In this document: positions 1-9,141 of the stretch, one piece after another
How the letters are laid out: each line of letters opens with the position of its first letter
How positions within the stretch are numbered: the first letter of the stretch is position 1
Assembly: GCA_963714405.1 (NCBI GenBank)
Contig: CAVQOH010000006.1
Location: 310,001 to 374,000 of the forward strand
Reading direction: 5' to 3'
Source of the DNA: JAZGGS01 sp963714405
GTDB taxonomy: Bacteria > Bacteroidota > Ignavibacteria > Ignavibacteriales > Ignavibacteriaceae
Length of the DNA: 64,000 nucleotides
Notes under the pieces: model-generated
Databases searched by the model: none
Seen by the model: only the letters and a program-made list of their open reading frames with translations
Told to the model about the DNA's origin: nothing
Program-made: the position numbers and the translations under genes

Positions 1-386
1 TGGCAAATTTATCTGCAGCACTTAATGATAATTTTGATAAAATTTTCTGGGTTGGTTTTTATCTTTTTGATGGCGAGAAACTATTCCTTGGTCCTTTCCA
101 GGGAAGTGTTGCATGTACAGAAATTGATATTGGCAAAGGTGTTTGCGGAACTTCCGCAAAAGATAGAGTAACTATTATTGTACCCGATGTAGAAAAATTT
201 CCAGGGCATATTGCATGCCATTCCGGAGCCCGTTCTGAAATTGTTGTGCCAATACTTAAAAATGATAGACTTTTTGGTGTTCTTGATATCGATAGTGATC
301 AGTATAATGCATTTGATGAAGCTGATAAAAAATATTTAGAAGAAATCTGTGAGTTTCTAGCTGAAGAAATTTTTAGTAAAGAGTAG
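1..386 (+). CDS. msrC: Free methionine-(R)-sulfoxide reductase (fRMsr, GAF domain), 3' part
   Basis: This is the C-terminal part of a gene that runs off the left edge; the frame uses codons starting at base 3 and stops with TAG at 384-386. The visible ~127 residues form a GAF domain of the fRMsr type, which reduces free methionine-R-sulfoxide in the cytoplasm. Visible family hallmarks are WVGFYLF, the Cys in VACTEI, the Cys in GVCGTSA and the Cys in HIACHSGARSEIVVPI, which match the three conserved cysteines of the family, followed by GVLDIDS. The stop lies three bases before dnaX, so the two genes are probably cotranscribed. The N-terminus cannot be judged. Confidence 0.85.
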   Translation, partial: ANLSAALNDNFDKIFWVGFYLFDGEKLFLGPFQGSVACTEIDIGKGVCGTSAKDRVTIIVPDVEKFPGHIACHSGARSEIVVPILKNDRLFGVLDIDSDQYNAFDEADKKYLEEICEFLAEEIFSKE

Positions 387-389
387 TTT

Positions 390-2054
390 ATGAGTTTTAT
401 TGTAACTGCAAGAAAATGGCGTCCAAAAAAGTTCAATGAGGTAGTTGGACAAAATCATGTAACCAGCACGCTTAAAAATGCAATTAAAGAAAACAGGATT
501 GCTCATGCATATCTTTTTACTGGACCAAGAGGAGTTGGGAAAACAACTACTGCCCGCTTACTAGCAAAAACAATAAATTGTAACAATCCGGTTGATCAGG
601 AACCCTGTAATAATTGCGAAAATTGTAACTTAATCAAGAATTCGCAATCACTTGATATTATTGAAATTGATGGTGCGTCAAACCGTGGTATTGATGAAAT
701 ACGCACCTTACGCGAATCAGTAAAGTATGCACCTACAAAATCAAAATATAAAATCTATATTATTGATGAAGTGCATATGCTTACAAAGGAATCATTCAAT
801 GCATTTCTAAAAACTCTGGAAGAACCACCTGCTCACACGATTTTTATTTTCGCTACAACAGATGTACATAAAGTACCGTTAACAATAATTTCCCGCTGCC
901 AGCGATATGATTTTAGAAGAATTCATCTTGATAAAATTAAAGAAACTCTTGCACATATTGCTGAAGCAGAAAAAATAAAAATTGATGATACATCTCTAAC
1001 TATAATATCCAAAAAAGCTGATGGTGCCTTAAGAGATGCTGAAAGTTATTTTGATCAGGTTGTGTCTTATTGTGGAGGAGAAATTACACCTGAAACAGTT
1101 ACGCAGATGTTAAATCTTATTGATGAGGAAATATACTTTGAAATTACTGATGCAATACTTAAAAAAGACTTTAAAACCGGTTTTGAAGTGTGCAATATTA
1201 TTTATGAGAATGGCTGGGATTTTATAGATTTTATTAATGGATTAACCGAACACTTTAGAAATTTATTAACAGTTATTGTAACCGGTAAATCTTCTTTTAC
1301 AGAAACCGCTGAAGTATTTAAAGATAAATACCTGCAGTACAAAAACAAATTTGCTGAAGCCGATTTACTCAGGCTTCTGAATTTTCTTAATAAGGCTGCA
1401 CAGGAATTAAAATATTCTCAAAATCAAAAATTAAAAATTGAAATTACACTAAGCCATCTTATTGGCTTGGAAAAAACAACCACTATTACTGAACTAGTAT
1501 CTGAAATTACGGGATCAATTTCTCAAAATCAATACAAGGATGTAACTGGAACTAATTACACTGCAAATAAAAACACCTCTTCCAAAATTGCAGAGAGAAA
1601 AGTATCCTCAAAAAAAAATTCTGATGATAAAAAGAAGGATGTTGTTTATCCAGAGGATGTAAACTCTTCAATCCATAAAATAACTGAACAGGGAGAATTA
1701 AATCTTAAAAACATTTTTGATAAATGGAATGGTTTTGTTACAGAAATAAGTAAGGAAAAAGGATTGACGCTGGCACCTGTTATTGAAAATCTTAATTTAA
1801 TTGAACTAAATGGAAACAAATTATCCATATCCTTAAAAGATTCTGAAGCACAAAAAACTCTTGAAATGAATAAATCCTATCTGGATTCAAAAACTGAGGA
1901 ATATTTTGGAAAAAAAATAGTACTCTCAGTTAGCTCAGACGTTATAAAAAATACAAAAACTAAAAAAAAATCAGCTAATTCATTAAAAAATCCCGATTTA
2001 AATTCACACGAAAAAGTTATAATTAACGAGCTTGGAGGTGAAAAAATAAGTTAG
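390..2054 (+). CDS. dnaX: DNA polymerase III subunit gamma/tau
   Basis: This is the clamp-loader ATPase of the replicative polymerase. The 554-residue protein has Walker A GPRGVGKTT at residues 45-53, a zinc-binding set of cysteines at about 64, 73, 76 and 79, Walker B with DEVHML near 125-130, and the arginine-finger region ISRCQRYDF near 168-176. The AAA+ modules fill the first ~370 residues; a Lys/Ser/Asn-rich linker (about 380-430) precedes a tau-like C-terminal domain. The start ATG follows the fRMsr stop by three bases and the AAAGAG at the end of that gene may act as its ribosome binding site. No sign of the A-run frameshift cassette that yields gamma in E. coli was noted. Confidence 0.96.
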   Translation: MSFIVTARKWRPKKFNEVVGQNHVTSTLKNAIKENRIAHAYLFTGPRGVGKTTTARLLAKTINCNNPVDQEPCNNCENCNLIKNSQSLDIIEIDGASNRGIDEIRTLRESVKYAPTKSKYKIYIIDEVHMLTKESFNAFLKTLEEPPAHTIFIFATTDVHKVPLTIISRCQRYDFRRIHLDKIKETLAHIAEAEKIKIDDTSLTIISKKADGALRDAESYFDQVVSYCGGEITPETVTQMLNLIDEEIYFEITDAILKKDFKTGFEVCNIIYENGWDFIDFINGLTEHFRNLLTVIVTGKSSFTETAEVFKDKYLQYKNKFAEADLLRLLNFLNKAAQELKYSQNQKLKIEITLSHLIGLEKTTTITELVSEITGSISQNQYKDVTGTNYTANKNTSSKIAERKVSSKKNSDDKKKDVVYPEDVNSSIHKITEQGELNLKNIFDKWNGFVTEISKEKGLTLAPVIENLNLIELNGNKLSISLKDSEAQKTLEMNKSYLDSKTEEYFGKKIVLSVSSDVIKNTKTKKKSANSLKNPDLNSHEKVIINELGGEKIS

Positions 2055-2149
2055 ACGATTCTACTGGTTAAAAACAACACTAATATACATTTCCTATTAA
2101 ATTCACACCTGTTAAGTGTTTGATTAATAATAATTTATAATTATTTTTT

Positions 2150-2857
2150 ATGTCTATGTCAAAAAATTTAATCGTTGCAATTGATGGACCAGCCGGTTCC
2201 GGTAAAAGTACATCTGCAAAGTTGGTAGCCGCAAGGTTGAATTATTTATATATCGATACGGGTGCAATGTATAGGGCGATTACTTTTTTGGCTATAAGAA
2301 AAAATATACTCAGAGATGAAAAACTAATAGTTTCACTGGCAGAAAAAAGTGAGATAAAACTTTTATTTGAAGATGGTGAGACAAAAGTTTTTGTGAATAA
2401 TGAAGATCTAACCCGTAGCATCAGATCTGTTGAGGTAAACCGGTTTGTTAGTGATGTTAGCAAGATTAAAGATCTAAGAGAAATTATGGTTGATAAGCAG
2501 CGGGAATTGGGGAGTAAAGATGACGGCGTTGTTATGGAAGGAAGAGATATCACTACTGTTGTTTTTCCAAATGCTGATGTTAAAATCTTCTTAACTGCTT
2601 CTTTGGAAGAAAGAGCAAGTAGAAGAGTTAAAGAGTTTACTGAAAATGGAACGGAAGTTAAACTGGATGATATCAAAAATAATCTTATTGAACGCGATCA
2701 TATAGATTCCAGTAGAGAGGTAAGTCCTTTAAAAAAGGCACCAGATGCTCTTACAGTTGATACCACTAAATATTCTATTGAAGAGCAGGTAAATATAATT
2801 TTAGATGCAGTAAAAAAAACTGCTTACACAAAAGGCATAAAACTAAATTTAAATTGA
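2150..2857 (+). CDS. cmk: Cytidylate kinase
   Basis: The protein phosphorylates CMP and dCMP in pyrimidine nucleotide metabolism. At 235 residues it has the usual family length, with P-loop GPAGSGKST at residues 13-21, the YIDTGAMYRA substrate motif, the LTRSIRS segment of the NMP-binding insert, GRDITTVVFP and the lid region with SRR and ERDHIDSSREVSPLK. Two ATGs are six bases apart (2150 and 2156); neither has a clear ribosome binding site, so the start is uncertain by two residues. The following gene is rpsA, a cmk-rpsA pairing common in many bacteria. Confidence 0.96.
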   Translation: MSMSKNLIVAIDGPAGSGKSTSAKLVAARLNYLYIDTGAMYRAITFLAIRKNILRDEKLIVSLAEKSEIKLLFEDGETKVFVNNEDLTRSIRSVEVNRFVSDVSKIKDLREIMVDKQRELGSKDDGVVMEGRDITTVVFPNADVKIFLTASLEERASRRVKEFTENGTEVKLDDIKNNLIERDHIDSSREVSPLKKAPDALTVDTTKYSIEEQVNIILDAVKKTAYTKGIKLNLN

Positions 2858-2921
2858 GTTTATAAAAACCGGATAATAAATTATTTAATAACTAATTTTT
2901 TTCTGATTTATTGATTTTACG

Positions 2922-2937
2922 GTTTTATCAGTAAAAC
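2922..2937 (+). promoter_or_regulatory. Small hairpin in the rpsA leader
   Basis: GTTTTA and TAAAAC form a perfect 6-bp stem with a TCAG loop, about 20 bases upstream of the rpsA start and just before its GGAGGA ribosome binding site (2948-2953). S1 autoregulates its own leader in E. coli; a comparable role here is only a guess. Confidence 0.3.
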
Positions 2938-2956
2938 AGGATTGTACGGAGGATAA

Positions 2957-4774
2957 ATGACCGAAGAGGTAAAGGAAACGAGTAAGACATCTGTCGTAAT
3001 CGATGAATACGAAAAAAATAAAAATAAATTCAACTTAGATGAATATTCGCAAGATGAATTTGTAGAACTGGCAAATCTTTATTCTGAATCTTTTAGAGAT
3101 GTAAAAGAAGGCGAACTGATTAAAGGTAAAATTGTTCGCATACAGGGTGATAGTATCATAATTGATGTAGGATTTAAATCCGAAGGTACTATACCGAAAA
3201 ATGAATTTCACGAAGACCAGACAATTGAAGTTGGTAATGAAATTGAAGTCGTTCTGGAAAGTGTTGAAGACCAGGATGGAAATCTTGTTCTAAGTAAACA
3301 AAGAGCCGATTTCTTAAGAATCTGGGAAAAGGTTGTTAGCTCCTTTGAAACCGGTGAAATTATTGAAGGAAAAATAGTTAAACGAATTAAAGGTGGAATG
3401 GTTGTCGATCTTTTAGGAATGGAGGCTTTCTTACCCGGTTCACAAATTGATGTTCGCCCAATAAGAGATTTTGATGCGTTTGTAGGGCAAACAATGGAAT
3501 TCAAAGTTGTTAAGGTTAACATTCCTACTGAAAATGTAGTTGTTTCTCATAAAGTATTGGTTGAAGAAGAAATTGCAGACCAGAGAAGCGCAATTCTTGA
3601 AGGACTGGAAAAAGGACAAATACTTGAAGGTATTGTAAAAGCTATCACAGACTTTGGTGTCTTTGTAGATCTTGGCGGAGTTGATGGGTTAATTCATATA
3701 ACCGATCTAAGCTGGGGAAGAATCAATCATCCAAACGAAGTTGTAAAGCTTGATGAAACAATAAAAATTGTTGTAACAGATTTTGATGAAACAAAGAAAA
3801 GAATTTCACTTAGTTTGAAAAAACTTTTACCACATCCATGGGAAGATATTGATAACAAGTATAAAGTTGGTGATAAAGTTTCTGGACGAGTTGTTTCACT
3901 TACTGATTACGGTGCATTTATTGAAATTGAAAAAGGAATTGAAGGTTTAATTCACAATTCTGAAATGAGCTGGACACAGCACATTAAGCATCCTTCACAA
4001 GTTGTCGCAATGGGACAAGTAATTGAAGCAGTTATTCTAAGCCTGGATAAGGATGATAAGAAAATATCACTCGGTATTAAACAACTTGAACCAGATCCAT
4101 GGCAATCATTAATGGAAAAATATCCTGTAGATTCAAAGCATAATGGTGTAGCACGTAATCTTACAAACTTTGGTGTTTTTGTAGAACTTGAACCAGGCGT
4201 GGATGGATTAGTTCATATATCAGATCTATCGTGGACTAAAAAAATCCGTCATCCTGGCGAAGTAGTTAAAAAAGGTGAGTCACTTGAAGTTGTAGTTTTA
4301 GGCGTTGATGTTGATTCAAGAAAAATCTCTCTTGGGCATAAACAGATAATTGATAACCCCTGGGATACTTTTGAATCAAAATATACAACAGGTACAATTA
4401 CTGAGGGTAAAGTTGTAAGAATAATTGAAAAAGGATTAATTGCAGAACTACCCGATCATGTTGATGGTTTTGTTCCTGCAACTCAATTATCTACAACAAG
4501 ATTGAAAAATTTAAGCACTCATTTTCCAATAGACAACATGTTGCCTTTGAAAGTGATTGAATTTGATAAAACCAATAAAAAGATTGTACTTAGTGCTATT
4601 GCAGCTTTAAAGGAAAAATCAGAAGAAGAGATACAAGATTATCTTAATGTTCATAAACTAGAGCGTGTTTCTGTTGATACAATTAAAAATGCAGAAACAG
4701 GTGCAATCGATTCTTCAGAATTTCCAATTTTTGAATTAAATGATAGCAAACCGGAAAAAACGGAAGAAAGCTAA
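2957..4774 (+). CDS. rpsA: 30S ribosomal protein S1
   Basis: S1 binds mRNA on the small ribosomal subunit during initiation. The 605-residue protein contains six consecutive S1 (OB-fold) repeats from about residue 50 to 565, recognisable from units such as ITDFGVFVDLGGVDGLIHIT, LTDYGAFIEIEKGIEGLIHN and LTNFGVFVELEPGVDGLVHI. The N-terminal ~45 residues are charged and probably disordered, as is the short acidic tail. The start is supported by GGAGGA at 2948-2953. A strong terminator follows at 4807-4831. Confidence 0.97.
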   Translation: MTEEVKETSKTSVVIDEYEKNKNKFNLDEYSQDEFVELANLYSESFRDVKEGELIKGKIVRIQGDSIIIDVGFKSEGTIPKNEFHEDQTIEVGNEIEVVLESVEDQDGNLVLSKQRADFLRIWEKVVSSFETGEIIEGKIVKRIKGGMVVDLLGMEAFLPGSQIDVRPIRDFDAFVGQTMEFKVVKVNIPTENVVVSHKVLVEEEIADQRSAILEGLEKGQILEGIVKAITDFGVFVDLGGVDGLIHITDLSWGRINHPNEVVKLDETIKIVVTDFDETKKRISLSLKKLLPHPWEDIDNKYKVGDKVSGRVVSLTDYGAFIEIEKGIEGLIHNSEMSWTQHIKHPSQVVAMGQVIEAVILSLDKDDKKISLGIKQLEPDPWQSLMEKYPVDSKHNGVARNLTNFGVFVELEPGVDGLVHISDLSWTKKIRHPGEVVKKGESLEVVVLGVDVDSRKISLGHKQIIDNPWDTFESKYTTGTITEGKVVRIIEKGLIAELPDHVDGFVPATQLSTTRLKNLSTHFPIDNMLPLKVIEFDKTNKKIVLSAIAALKEKSEEEIQDYLNVHKLERVSVDTIKNAETGAIDSSEFPIFELNDSKPEKTEES

Positions 4775-4806
4775 ATCTTTTTTATTAAATAAAGTTGCTA
4801 TATTTA

Positions 4807-4831
4807 AAGCGGGATACAATAAATCCCGCTT
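4807..4831 (+). terminator. Rho-independent terminator after rpsA
   Basis: AAGCGGGAT and ATCCCGCTT form a perfect 9-bp stem around a 7-base loop, followed by TTTCTTTT. It ends the cmk-rpsA transcript 33 bases after the stop. Confidence 0.9.
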
Positions 4832-4851
4832 TTCTTTTAAATGATAATTAG

Positions 4852-6177
4852 ATGCATAACAAAGTAGCATTACATACGCTGGGATGTAAATTAAACTTTG
4901 CTGAATCATCAACCATTGGAAACCAGTTTTTGTTGAATGGTTTTAAAATTGTTGATTTTAGCGAAAAGGCTGATATTTATGTCTTCAATACCTGCACGGT
5001 TACAGAAAGCGCTGAAAAAGAGTGCAGGCAGCTTGTAAGAAGAGCGCTTCGCAGTAATCCTGATGCTTATATAATTATTACCGGATGCTACGCACAACTC
5101 CGCCCGCAGGATTTTGTTAATATTGATGGCGTTGATGCAGTTTTAGGCAGCAGTGAAAAATTTAATTTATTTTCCATCATAAATAGTTTTGAAAAAAAAC
5201 AACCAACCTGTGTGCACGTTACTCAAATTGATGATTTTAATGAATTTGGGGTGGCACATTCCACCGATGCTGATAACAGGACAAGAGCGTATTTGAAAAT
5301 CCAGGATGGTTGTGATTACAGTTGTACCTTCTGCACTATTCCCCTTGCACGCGGGAAAAGCAAAAGCATGGATATATTACAATCTGTTGATGAGTTTAAA
5401 AAACTTGTTGAACAAGGATATAAGGAAATTGTTCTTACTGGTGTAAACGTAGGAGATTATGGAAAATCAGTTAATTCAGATCTTTATAATCTTCTAAATA
5501 ATTTAATTTCGGTTGAGGGGGAATACAGAATTAGAATAAGTTCCATTGAACCAAATCTCTTAAGCGATGAAATTCTGGAACTTACTGCAAACAACAGCAA
5601 ACTTTGTAATCATTTTCATATTCCGCTACAAAGTGGCAGCAACCGTATTTTAAAGGCAATGCAGCGCCGTTATAATGTTGAAGAATATAAATCACTTATA
5701 TTAAAAGCTAAAGAAAAAATTAAGGATCTTTCTATTGGCGTTGATGTAATTGTTGGATTCCCCGGTGAAACGGAAGAGGATTATATTACAACACATAACT
5801 TCTTAAGAGATTTGCCAATTTCGTATTTGCACGTTTTTAGCTATTCTGAAAGACCAGATACACCTGCTGCACTAATGAAGCAAAAAGTAAGCCCTGAAGA
5901 GAAAAAAAGAAGAAGTAACATCCTTAGGATTTTAAGTGAAAAGAAAAGAAATGAGTTTTACAGAAGTATGATAGGCAAAGAGATACAAATACTTTTTGAA
6001 AGTGCAAATTCCAGTGGAAGTATGAAAGGGTTTTCTTCAAATTATATAAAAGTTTTAAGTGAGGCTAATCCTGATATTATAAACAGTTTTTGCAAGGTAA
6101 GAATTCAAGAAGTTAAAAATGAAAGCTGTTTAGGCTGTATTGTAGAGACTAAAAATTCAGTTGAATTATTCACTTAA
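4852..6177 (+). CDS. mtaB: tRNA (N6-threonylcarbamoyladenosine(37)-C2)-methylthiotransferase MtaB
   Basis: This radical-SAM methylthiotransferase converts t6A to ms2t6A at position 37 of ANN-decoding tRNAs. The 441-residue protein has the UPF0004 domain with cysteines at 12, 48 and 79 for the auxiliary Fe-S cluster, the radical-SAM CxxxCxxC at 154, 158 and 161 (DGCDYSCTFCTIPLARG), the family motifs FHIPLQSGSN and GVDVIVGFPGE, and a C-terminal TRAM-like region. The TRAM and overall spacing fit MtaB better than MiaB or RimO, which is an assignment from motif similarity. Confidence 0.88.
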   Translation: MHNKVALHTLGCKLNFAESSTIGNQFLLNGFKIVDFSEKADIYVFNTCTVTESAEKECRQLVRRALRSNPDAYIIITGCYAQLRPQDFVNIDGVDAVLGSSEKFNLFSIINSFEKKQPTCVHVTQIDDFNEFGVAHSTDADNRTRAYLKIQDGCDYSCTFCTIPLARGKSKSMDILQSVDEFKKLVEQGYKEIVLTGVNVGDYGKSVNSDLYNLLNNLISVEGEYRIRISSIEPNLLSDEILELTANNSKLCNHFHIPLQSGSNRILKAMQRRYNVEEYKSLILKAKEKIKDLSIGVDVIVGFPGETEEDYITTHNFLRDLPISYLHVFSYSERPDTPAALMKQKVSPEEKKRRSNILRILSEKKRNEFYRSMIGKEIQILFESANSSGSMKGFSSNYIKVLSEANPDIINSFCKVRIQEVKNESCLGCIVETKNSVELFT

Positions 6178-6202
6178 TTCATCTAAAATTAAAATAAAAA
6201 AT

Positions 6203-6937
6203 ATGAAGTATTTTCCCCTATTCGTTTTACTAACAACTTGCCTGATTACAGCTCAGAATAAATCCATTCTTGAACTCGAAAGTGAACTTTCATTTTCATC
6301 AATTGAATATTCAAATGAAAACATTCACTTTCAAAAGTTTGTTGAAAAGTCCAAAAAAAGTGCCGGCTTGGGAATTCTCTATTCTCTTTTGCTGCCGGGA
6401 ATGGGTGAACTTTATGCAGAGGGTTACAGCAGCGGTAAATATTTTACAATAGCTGATGGCGTTCTCTGGGGTACTTTTATCGGAATGAACGTTTATTCGA
6501 ATTGGCAGAAAGAAAATTATAAGACCTATGCATCTTCCCACGGCTCCGTGGTCAATGATGGTAAAGATGATAAATATTATGCAACAATCAGCAGTTACCA
6601 GAATATTGAAGAATATAATAACGAGAAAGCTCTTGAAAGAAATTTTGATGAAATGTTAGATGAGGAAAAATATTTTTGGAAATGGGAAACCACTGAAGAA
6701 AGGCGTACATTCCGAAGTATGTGGTCTTCCAGTGAGCAGACTTCTAACGATGTAAGATTTGTTGCGGGCGCACTTATCCTTAATCGTGTTGCAAGTGCAA
6801 TAAACGCAGCAAGATTAGTAGCTGCTTACAATAAAAGTTTAGAAAAAGATGATCTTAGCTGGAATTTCTCAGTTGGAATGGAAAACTATAAAAACCTGCC
6901 AACTAGTTTGACTTTTAATTTTTACACTTCGTTTTAA
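6203..6937 (+). CDS. Small secreted/envelope protein resembling DUF5683
   Basis: A protein of 244 residues when started at the ATG at 6203, which gives a clean signal peptide (KYFPLFVLLTTCLITAQ). An upstream ATG at 6161 would overlap mtaB and bury the signal, so I prefer 6203. The segment GILYSLLLPGMGELYAEGYS followed by a second hydrophobic stretch is typical of DUF5683-like proteins of the Bacteroidota/Ignavibacteria that carry short membrane segments; the rest is polar. The function is unknown. It is the last gene of the plus-strand block and converges on a T9SS cargo gene across a shared hairpin. Confidence 0.6.
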   Translation: MKYFPLFVLLTTCLITAQNKSILELESELSFSSIEYSNENIHFQKFVEKSKKSAGLGILYSLLLPGMGELYAEGYSSGKYFTIADGVLWGTFIGMNVYSNWQKENYKTYASSHGSVVNDGKDDKYYATISSYQNIEEYNNEKALERNFDEMLDEEKYFWKWETTEERRTFRSMWSSSEQTSNDVRFVAGALILNRVASAINAARLVAAYNKSLEKDDLSWNFSVGMENYKNLPTSLTFNFYTSF

Positions 6938-6944
6938 AATAAAA

Positions 6945-6967
6945 ATGGCTTCAGTTTATGAAGCCAT
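6945..6967 (-). terminator. Terminator between convergent genes
   Basis: ATGGCTTCA and TGAAGCCAT form a 9-bp stem with loop GTTTA. Read on the minus strand it is followed by ATTTTTATTTT, a good U-tract, so it mainly ends the leftward cargo gene; the plus-strand side has a weaker tract. Confidence 0.75.
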
Positions 6968-6990
6968 GTAATATATCATTTCTGTTTTGT

Positions 6991-7837
6991 TTATTTCAGT
7001 AAAACCATCTTCTTTGTTTGAACAAAACTTCCAGCTTTTAATTGATAGAAATATAATCCGCTAGTTAAGTATTTACCTTCAAATTCAACTTCATACTCAC
7101 CTGCAGATTTTTCTTCACTAACAAGAGTTGCTACTTCTTTTCCTAATAGATCATAAACTATCAGCCTTACATCTTCGTGTCTCTTGTCTCTGGTTTTGTG
7201 GAATCGTGAATCTGATCTTTGTTGAAGGGTTAAATGGGTTCGGATAATTCTGGTAAAGTTCAAAATTTTCTAAACTCTCCACGTCTTCTGAAACGACAGT
7301 TATCGGTTCAACTATTTTTACAGGAAACTTTGGTCCAAAATTCCATCTATCTAATGGATCAGGGATGGAATCCCAAACCAGACTAATAGCGCAGGAATAA
7401 ATTGTATCCCAATCTGCTGAAGAATCGGAAGCGGTGTAACCAAAATTCCAGTAAATAGTATCCTGCGGCGATGGAAAAGGAAGCGAGAATGCCTGGGTTA
7501 ACTCATTTAAAACTAACGGATTCTGGTAAGAAAAAGTATCAACAAGTTCCATTTGTCCAAAACGTCCGGCTACATTGTAACCACCCGCTTCTGCAGGTCC
7601 ACCGGTTAAATACATTGTATAATAACCAGTTTCACCAATTATAAGTGAATCGGGTCCTTCAACCCAAAGGACTACGGATGTATCCTGTTCAAAAGTATGG
7701 CATACGCATCCAGGCGGATCACCGTTTAATTCTGTACAGCCAATCAGATTAGTATCATTTATGTTTGCATTTATAACTATTGCTATAAAACTTAAGAAAA
7801 TGATGGCGAGAATGAAATTTATCTTTACTATAGACAT
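6991..7837 (-). pseudogene. Secreted protein with choice-of-anchor V-like domain and T9SS sorting domain (one frameshift)
   Basis: The gene runs from ATG at 7837 to a stop at 6991 but is broken by one extra base, most likely in the TTTT at 7194-7197, between FTIPQ and DVRLIVYDLLGKEV. Removing one base yields a ~282-residue protein: signal peptide, a CVCH-containing domain (GCTEL...GGYNVAG...LTQAF...WNFGYTA) resembling the reelin-like choice-of-anchor V domain, then a T9SS C-terminal sorting domain (QNYPNPFNPSTKI to TKKMVLLK). It should be exported across the outer membrane and anchored or released. The break lies in the variable linker of the sorting domain; sequencing error and real mutation cannot be separated here. 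Confidence 0.75.
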
Positions 7838-7915
7838 ATTTTTACTTAAATGACTGGCTGAAAGATAAGAATTTTTACCAAAATAATGTGTTATAAAAAA
7901 AATGAACTAATGGCA

Positions 7916-8941
7916 TTATTTAATAAGAAGCATTTTTTTTGTAATTGAAGAATTACCAGTAACCAATCTGTAAAAATAAGTCCCACTGGGTAAACCAGAT
8001 GCATCAAAAGTCAGAGTATATTTACCTTCAGATTTTTCGCCATTAACGAGGGTTGTAACTTCTTTTCCCAACACATTATATATTTTTAGTGAAGCAAATC
8101 CGGAAACGGGTATTGAAAAGCTGATAGTTGTTGATGGATTAAAAGGATTAGGGAAATTCTGTTCGAGAATATATTTTTGCGGTATCTGATCATCATCATC
8201 TACATTTGTTACCGTCAAGTTTTGGTAGCTTATAGTTTCAGAACCATATACAGTTTTTGAACCAACGCTTTGTACAAAAACAATAAAACTTAAACTATCC
8301 GCATCCCAAATCTGATCGAATGAAATATTCTGCTCAACTGTTTTTGTTTCTCCCGAATTGATTGAGAAATTACTGCCTGAAGGAGTTGGAAACATTTTCC
8401 TCATAACATGATAGTGCTCGTTAATTCCATTGCTGGCTTCATAATAAACATCTTCAACTGCAACAAAATGTATTACTAAATCATTATCAGATAATGCTCC
8501 AATTCTGGTAACTCCAGCTTTTATTGAGGCTTCCAGTGTATTTGTTGTTCCGCTAAGTTCAATTATTAATGGATCTACCCCAACTACCAGATCATCCAAA
8601 ATTTCCACCCACCCTGAGATTGAACCTTGCAATACTCCATTAAAAATTCCACGCGGAGTTGACTGAACCGGATTGTAAAAATTATGCCTTTCATCTGATC
8701 CTTGCATACTGTGTGCATAAAACGGATCACCTGGATAAGGATAGGACATATGAAAGTAGAGATAATTAATTTGATCCGAGTTCGGGCTGTTGGCAATATA
8801 ATCTTCAAGAGTATTATGAGCTGCCGGGCAATGGGAACAGAAAGTATTAGTAAACACTTCAACTAAAACTTTTCGCTCTTCCTGAGCAAACAAAACTGTT
8901 GATAAAAGGAAAAACCCAATTGCGAATATGTTCAGTTTCAT
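7916..8941 (-). CDS. Omp28-related secreted thioredoxin-fold protein with T9SS sorting domain
   Basis: A 341-residue protein with an N-terminal signal peptide ending at FAQ, an Omp28-like thioredoxin-fold region (VLVEVFTNTFCSHCPAAH, where FCSHC is a CxxC motif; then STPRGIFNG with the cis-Pro region), a beta-rich middle and a C-terminal T9SS sorting domain from about residue 255 (QNFPNPFNPSTTI to TKKMLLIK). Family members are outer-membrane or extracellular proteins of Bacteroidota; a disulfide or lipid-binding role is unproven. It lies between two other sorting-domain genes on the same strand. Confidence 0.85.
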   Translation of the reverse strand: MKLNIFAIGFFLLSTVLFAQEERKVLVEVFTNTFCSHCPAAHNTLEDYIANSPNSDQINYLYFHMSYPYPGDPFYAHSMQGSDERHNFYNPVQSTPRGIFNGVLQGSISGWVEILDDLVVGVDPLIIELSGTTNTLEASIKAGVTRIGALSDNDLVIHFVAVEDVYYEASNGINEHYHVMRKMFPTPSGSNFSINSGETKTVEQNISFDQIWDADSLSFIVFVQSVGSKTVYGSETISYQNLTVTNVDDDDQIPQKYILEQNFPNPFNPSTTISFSIPVSGFASLKIYNVLGKEVTTLVNGEKSEGKYTLTFDASGLPSGTYFYRLVTGNSSITKKMLLIK

Positions 8942-9096
8942 TATAATTTTACTTTTTTAATATAGTATAACAAAATAACAGTAATAACAAAAGGTAAATT
9001 ATTGCGAATTATCAACTAACACATTATACTCAATATTTTGCATTTTAATTATCGTCCAAAAAATAGATTCAATAGGAGAAGTGAAATTGAAATAAA

Positions 9097-9116
9097 AAGG
9101 GAGCCGAAGCTCCCTT
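9097..9116 (-). terminator. Terminator with a UUCG tetraloop
   Basis: On the minus strand AAGGGAGC and GCTCCCTT form an 8-bp stem closed by the extra-stable C(UUCG)G loop, followed by TTTTTATTTC. It ends the transcript of the 750-residue cargo gene 26 bases after its stop. Confidence 0.92.
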
Positions 9117-9141
9117 AATAACTGCATTTAAATAGATTATT

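Noticed and set aside
6161..6202. Upstream ATG at 6161 as the start of the DUF5683-like protein
   Set aside because: It overlaps the end of mtaB and places 14 polar residues before an otherwise clean signal peptide.
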